Assembly: GCA_003150235.1 (NCBI GenBank)
Contig: QAMW01000003.1
Location: 62,001-126,000, forward strand
Reading direction: 5' to 3'
From: Bacteroidales bacterium
Lineage (GTDB): Bacteria; Bacteroidota; Bacteroidia; Bacteroidales; Muribaculaceae
Length of the DNA stretch: 64,000 bases
Shown: one piece after another, positions 60,455 to 64,000 of the stretch
How the letters are laid out: each line of letters begins with the position of its first letter
How positions within the stretch are numbered: the first letter of the stretch is position 1
Made by a program: the position numbers and the translations under genes
Notes under the pieces: generated by a model
Told to the model about the DNA's origin: nothing
The model's database searches: none
Seen by the model: the letters and a program-made list of their open reading frames with translations, nothing else

Positions 60455-61540
60455 TTACACTTCGTCATCGCGGTGTGATTGTTCTTTAAGAAAAAAGATG
60501 GTCTTCTGACGCTCTATCTCTGCGCGAAGTTGTTCGGGTGACGGCAGATAGAGCATATATTTCGCCATAAAGAGATGGTCATTGTCATGAAGCACCGAAT
60601 ATCGGGCTATATCCTCGTCGGTATCATCACATAACAGGATGCCTATTGTAGGATTATCGTCCTTACCCCTCTGCCGCTCATCATACATTCTGACATACAT
60701 ATCCATCTGACCGACATCCTGATGCTCGATTGCCGAAGTCTTCAGGTCTATGAGTACGAAGCATTTAAGAATATAATTATAGAATACAAGGTCTATGAAA
60801 TAATCTTTCTTTTCCGTATGTATATGCTGCTGACGAGCTACAAAGGCGAAACCTTTGCCCATTTCAAGCAGGAACTTCTCAAGATTGTCGATTATAGCCT
60901 GTTCAAGTTCTGACTCGCGGTAAGCTGAATCGGCTGTGAAGCCTAAAAATTCTCCGATTACAGGATTTTTGATGAATTCAGTCGGGTCCGGATTCTGCAG
61001 GGAAGCCGTCAATTCAAGCATCTCCTTTTCTACAAGACCTTTGCGTTGGGAGGCAACTATGCGATAATAGTATTGCGAGCTCACATTACGCTGAAGAGTG
61101 CGGACACCCCAGTTTTGCTGCATAGCCTCTTGTTCATACCATGCACGGGCATTGGAGTTAAGTTCCTGAGTCAGTACGAAATAATGAGACCATGAAAGGA
61201 GAGGACGGGATTTTCCAAACACTGTTTGGAAAATCTCACCTTCATTGTTTTTATAGAAAGTCAGGAAGCTATATAGGTAGCTTTTGGTAAAGCCTTTTCC
61301 ATAAGTTGCCGTAAGTCGTTTCGAGAGGCCTTTGATAATTGACGCTCCGTAAATTGCCCTGTCCTGACCATTGAGTTCTTCCTCGGCAATCAATTTTCCA
61401 AGTTCCCAGTTTCGTTTAACCAATGCTTCGTTGACCTGCCGGTAAGCAGTTTCACGAGCGTGCTCAATGACCGATGATGCACGGGAGTAAAGTGCATCTA
61501 TGGTCGAATCTAATACTTTGTCAATCTTATCCGGCGTCAT
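60455..61540 (-). CDS. YhcG-type PDDEXK nuclease domain protein (DUF1016)
   Basis: A 361-residue protein. The N-terminal DUF1016 helical domain (about 20-170) has RETAYRQVNEALVKRNWELGKLIAEEE, GKGFTKSYLYSFLTFYKN and LLSWSHYFVLTQ. The C-terminal YhcG nuclease domain (about 185-345) has the PD-(D/E)XK residues in DYFIDLVFYNYILKCFVLIDLKTS and the YVRMYDERQ helix, plus TIGILLCDD. Members are found in mobile or defence contexts and are thought to act on recombination intermediates; the exact role is not settled. It stands alone here, near the IS30 element and the disabled receptor locus. Confidence 0.9.
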   Translation of the reverse strand: MTPDKIDKVLDSTIDALYSRASSVIEHARETAYRQVNEALVKRNWELGKLIAEEELNGQDRAIYGASIIKGLSKRLTATYGKGFTKSYLYSFLTFYKNNEGEIFQTVFGKSRPLLSWSHYFVLTQELNSNARAWYEQEAMQQNWGVRTLQRNVSSQYYYRIVASQRKGLVEKEMLELTASLQNPDPTEFIKNPVIGEFLGFTADSAYRESELEQAIIDNLEKFLLEMGKGFAFVARQQHIHTEKKDYFIDLVFYNYILKCFVLIDLKTSAIEHQDVGQMDMYVRMYDERQRGKDDNPTIGILLCDDTDEDIARYSVLHDNDHLFMAKYMLYLPSPEQLRAEIERQKTIFFLKEQSHRDDEV

Positions 61541-61727
61541 AACTAATGGTTTTTAGGGCGTTTATGAGTAACGAACTGTATCTCCAATTACAAATTTAAA
61601 CATTTTTTGCAAGATTAAGGGTGTGAATACAAGGGATTTTTACCCTATTCTGCAATATTATCCATATGTATCGGGTAGGTTACCGCCATCTTGACCGTTC
61701 CAGACAAAACCATTAAGTGCCATCGGA

Positions 61728-63020
61728 TCACACTTTGTCAAGTGCCTGGGAGAGGTCGGCGAGTAGGTCGGCGATATGCTCGGTGCCGATGGAGAGACGC
61801 ACTGTGCCGGGAAAAATCTGCTGCTCAGCCTTCTGGGCGTCGGACAGCTGCGAATGGGTAGTCGTGGCGGGATGGATGACGAGGCTCTTCACATCGGCGA
61901 CATTGGCAAGCAGCGAAAATATCTCCAGAGCATCTATAAACCGATGAGCCTCTTTCTCGCCGCCGTCAATCTCAAATGTAAATATCGAGCCGCCCCCCTT
62001 CGGGAAATAATGTTTATATAGCGGATGGTCGGGATGTTCTGGCAGGAGGGGGTGATTCACTCGTTTCACCTTAGGATGTTTTGCCAGAAATTCCACCACC
62101 CGCGCGGCATTATAGCTATGGCGTTCGACACGCAGCGACAATGTCTCAAGCCCCTGCAATAGAATGAACGCGTTGAACGGGCTTATGGTGGCACCGGTAT
62201 CACGGAGAAGGACGGCTCGGATACGTGTCACGAATGCAGCACGTCCGGCGACATCGGCAAATACCGCACCGTGATAGCTCGGGTCAGGCTCGGTCAACTG
62301 AGGGAATTTCCCCGACGCCTTCCAGTCAAAGTTACCGCTGTCCACAATCACTCCCCCGAGCGATGTGCCGTGACCGCCGATAAATTTGGTAGCGGAATGT
62401 ACCACTATGTCAGCACCGGAGTCAATAGGGCGCACCAGAAACGGAGTGGCGAAAGTATTGTCGACGATAAGGGGAATGCGGTGCTGATGAGCGATTTCAG
62501 CCACAGCCTTTATATCGATGACATTTGAGTTGGGATTTCCGAGCGTCTCGATAAACAGGGCTTTTGTCTCAGGCTTGATTGCCTTCTCGAAATTATTGAT
62601 GTCGGAAGGGTCGACAAACGTAGCAGTCACGCCGTACGCAGGCAATGTATGGTCAAGAAGATTGTAGGAGCCTCCGTATATGGTCTTTGCTGCTACGATA
62701 TGGTCGCCGGCGCGGGTTATATTGAGCAGCGCATAGGTAATCGCCGCCGCTCCGGACGCCACGGCGAGGCCGGCAACACCACCTTCAAGAGCCGCCACTC
62801 GCTCCTCAAATACGCTCTGTGTACTGTTGGTGAGTCTGCCGTAAATGTTGCCCGCATCCTGTAGTCCGAAACGAGCCGCCGCATGCGCGGAGTCACGGAA
62901 CACGTAAGATGCCGTCTGATAAATCGGCACTGCGCGTGAGTCGGTTGCGGGATCGGGCTGTTCTTGCCCTACATGAAGCTGAAGTGTCTCAAAATGGAGT
63001 CGGTTTCTGTCAAGTGTCAT
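61728..63020 (-). CDS. metY: O-acetylhomoserine sulfhydrylase (MetY)
   Basis: A 430-residue PLP enzyme of the Cys/Met metabolism family making homocysteine from O-acetylhomoserine and sulfide. It starts FETLQLHVGQEQPDPATDSRAVPIYQTASYVF. It shows YGRLTNSTQSVFEERVAALEGG, GGSYNLLDHTLPAYG, LIVDNTFATP, the PLP lysine in VVHSATKFIGGHG, and VADVKSLVIHPATTTHSQL near the end. The length is characteristic of MetY rather than MetB/MetC (about 380). It is divergent from an Lrp-type regulator across a 166-bp gap. I see no SAM riboswitch there, so control may be by that regulator. Confidence 0.94.
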   Translation of the reverse strand: MTLDRNRLHFETLQLHVGQEQPDPATDSRAVPIYQTASYVFRDSAHAAARFGLQDAGNIYGRLTNSTQSVFEERVAALEGGVAGLAVASGAAAITYALLNITRAGDHIVAAKTIYGGSYNLLDHTLPAYGVTATFVDPSDINNFEKAIKPETKALFIETLGNPNSNVIDIKAVAEIAHQHRIPLIVDNTFATPFLVRPIDSGADIVVHSATKFIGGHGTSLGGVIVDSGNFDWKASGKFPQLTEPDPSYHGAVFADVAGRAAFVTRIRAVLLRDTGATISPFNAFILLQGLETLSLRVERHSYNAARVVEFLAKHPKVKRVNHPLLPEHPDHPLYKHYFPKGGGSIFTFEIDGGEKEAHRFIDALEIFSLLANVADVKSLVIHPATTTHSQLSDAQKAEQQIFPGTVRLSIGTEHIADLLADLSQALDKV

Positions 63021-63058
63021 AATCTTATATTTTTGTAGATATTTTCAATTTCATATCG

Positions 63059-63066
63059 CAAATTTA
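63059..63066 (-). promoter_or_regulatory. Promoter -7 box of metY
   Basis: TAAATTTG on the minus strand; leader of about 32 nt. Confidence 0.55.
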
Positions 63067-63118
63067 GAAATAGCAGAAAATATCGGCAATTAAATCCCGG
63101 CACAACAGAAAATATATC

Positions 63119-63150
63119 TATATTTGTACTATCAAATAGAACATACGTTC
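63119..63150 (+). promoter_or_regulatory. Promoter -7 box of the Lrp gene and a candidate operator
   Basis: TATATTTG (63119-63126), followed by the palindrome-like GAACATACGTTC (63139-63150), which could be an operator. Confidence 0.45.
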
Positions 63151-63186
63151 CAAAACAATCCGTTTAATGACATTCAAACAGAATAA

Positions 63187-63654
63187 ATGACCACCGAACA
63201 GCTTGATGACATAGACCTTGCCATATTGCGCGCGCTGCAAGATGACGCACGACTGACCGTGAAAGAACTTGCAGCGAAGGTACACCGCTCTACCACCCCT
63301 GTGTTCGAGCGTCTGAGACGACTGGAGACACAAGGATATATACGCCGCTACGTGGCAATAATCGATGCCGACAAAGTCGGTCAGGGATTCATGGTGTTCT
63401 GCCAGGTAAAACTGCAGCATATCAACCGATCAATCGCCACGGATTTTACCCGCTACATAAGCGGACTTCCCGAAGTGACCGAATGTTACAATGTATCGGG
63501 AGGCTACGATTACCTCCTGAAGATATATGCCCCTTCAATGGGCGCGTATCAGGAATTTCTGTTAAACAAGCTCGGAGCTTTTGAAGGGCTCGGCTCTGTC
63601 GAGTCGACATTCGTGATGTCGGAGCTGAAGCATGACTATTGCCTGCCTTTCTGA
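63187..63654 (+). CDS. Lrp/AsnC-family transcriptional regulator
   Basis: A 155-residue regulator. The helix-turn-helix is at about 8-60 (DDIDLAILRALQDDARLTVKELAAKVHRSTTPVFERLRRLETQGYIRRY). The ligand-binding RAM/ActR domain is at about 68-150 (VFCQVKLQHINRSIATDF, VTECYNVSGGYDYLLKI). Family members form octamers and sense amino acids. Its divergent place next to metY suggests control of sulfur amino-acid synthesis. Its 3' end overlaps the convergent downstream gene by 19 bp. Confidence 0.93.
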   Translation: MTTEQLDDIDLAILRALQDDARLTVKELAAKVHRSTTPVFERLRRLETQGYIRRYVAIIDADKVGQGFMVFCQVKLQHINRSIATDFTRYISGLPEVTECYNVSGGYDYLLKIYAPSMGAYQEFLLNKLGAFEGLGSVESTFVMSELKHDYCLPF

Positions 63655-63974
63655 TCCCTTATATAATTCGACATGTCGATACGGTCATAGACATCCCACA
63701 AGGGGCGGTCGGAATAGACACAACCGTTGCCATAGACTGCAATCACACTGTCAAGACAGTCATACACTCGCCCATTATGATACGTACCCATTATCTCGTT
63801 ACGTTCATTCATGATATAGCCGTTACGAGCATACCCTATCACTTCCCAGTCGGAGTCAAGGAGATAACCGTTGCTATAACGTGCAACAAACTCGTTCATG
63901 TCACCAAGATACCTTGCCGAGTCAAACGAACAGAATAAAAGCGCAGCGATTGCTAAAAACATTATCTTTCTCAT
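63636..63974 (-). CDS. Small exported protein with repeated Y-x-N-G motifs
   Basis: A 112-residue protein with a signal peptide (MRKIMFLAIAALLFCSF). It then has about four or five units of 16-19 residues built on an aromatic-x-N-G core: ARYSNGYLLDSDWEVIG, YARNGYIMNERNEIMG, TYHNGRVYDCLDSVIA, VYGNGCVYSD. Each unit looks like a beta hairpin, so the fold may be a small beta solenoid or propeller-like stack. Two cysteines fall in the last units. I do not know the function. It converges on the Lrp gene. Confidence 0.75.
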   Translation of the reverse strand: MRKIMFLAIAALLFCSFDSARYLGDMNEFVARYSNGYLLDSDWEVIGYARNGYIMNERNEIMGTYHNGRVYDCLDSVIAVYGNGCVYSDRPLWDVYDRIDMSNYIRDQKGRQ

Positions 63975-64000
63975 CAGAATCTAAATTATAATCGGTTGAT

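Noticed and set aside
60455..61540. Complete restriction-modification or defence system around the YhcG-type gene
   Set aside because: Neighbours are an ECF sigma operon and metY; no methylase, helicase or toxin/antitoxin partner is present.
63021..63186. SAM riboswitch upstream of metY
   Set aside because: No recognisable aptamer core or terminator in the gap; only two promoters and a small palindrome are seen.

Overview
This window looks like chromosomal DNA of a gut-type Bacteroidales, most likely a Muribaculaceae-like lineage. Base composition is near 50% GC. Promoters match the Bacteroidetes pattern (TTTG, about 19-20 nt, then TAnnTTTG), with no clear Shine-Dalgarno sites. The gene content also fits: a type IX secretion sortase (PorU) with T9SS-type cargo, a Nudix-type arabinose regulator, a DUF4974 anti-sigma with an outer-membrane barrel, and GH115/GH2 glycosidases. 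The family-level placement is inference.

Layout. 1-1.7 kb: start of a secreted GH2 enzyme and an O-acetyltransferase. 1.85-6.4 kb: a hisGDCB operon behind a classical attenuator with a His-rich leader peptide. 6.5-9.6 kb: an odd lipoprotein, recO, two identical tRNA-Glu genes around rpsT, and a 50-residue orphan protein. 9.6-15 kb: lipoprotein, ABC ATPase, permease and a TPR histidine kinase. 15.7-19.1 kb: a BspA-like leucine-rich-repeat protein. 19.9-28.5 kb: PepSY protein, C40 peptidase, U32 protein, NhaD, GH115, ribF, fluC. 28.6-35.7 kb: a small C25 PorU-like protein, a degenerate FAH-fold protein with rex, and PorU. 35.8-40.1 kb: SRP RNA and a second BspA-like gene behind a long structured leader. 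40.2-44.3 kb: tRNA-Arg and a pectinesterase. 44.5-52.4 kb: the L-arabinose operon (galM, symporter, araR, araD, araA, araB). 52.8-64 kb: dipeptide epimerase, a small exported protein, an IS30 element, an ECF sigma/anti-sigma/outer-membrane receptor locus whose receptor is frameshifted, a YhcG-type nuclease, metY with a divergent Lrp regulator, and a repeat protein.

How it fits together. PorU would process the C-terminal sorting signals of the two BspA-like proteins and the pectinesterase. The pectinesterase, GH115, GH2 and ara genes suggest use of pectin, glucuronoxylan and arabinan side chains.

The most unusual content is between genes. Family A is a set of REP-like hairpins with a GTAG foot, a constant loop and covarying stems. 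Family B is a 236-281 bp multi-hairpin element with terminal inverted repeats; all three copies touch a family A hairpin, and two show an apparent 11-bp target duplication. Family C is a palindrome of about 180 bp, seen whole or as halves. Several short tandem repeats are also present. The 270-nt leader of the second BspA-like gene has mutually exclusive pairings ending in an intrinsic terminator, so it looks like an undescribed attenuator or riboswitch.
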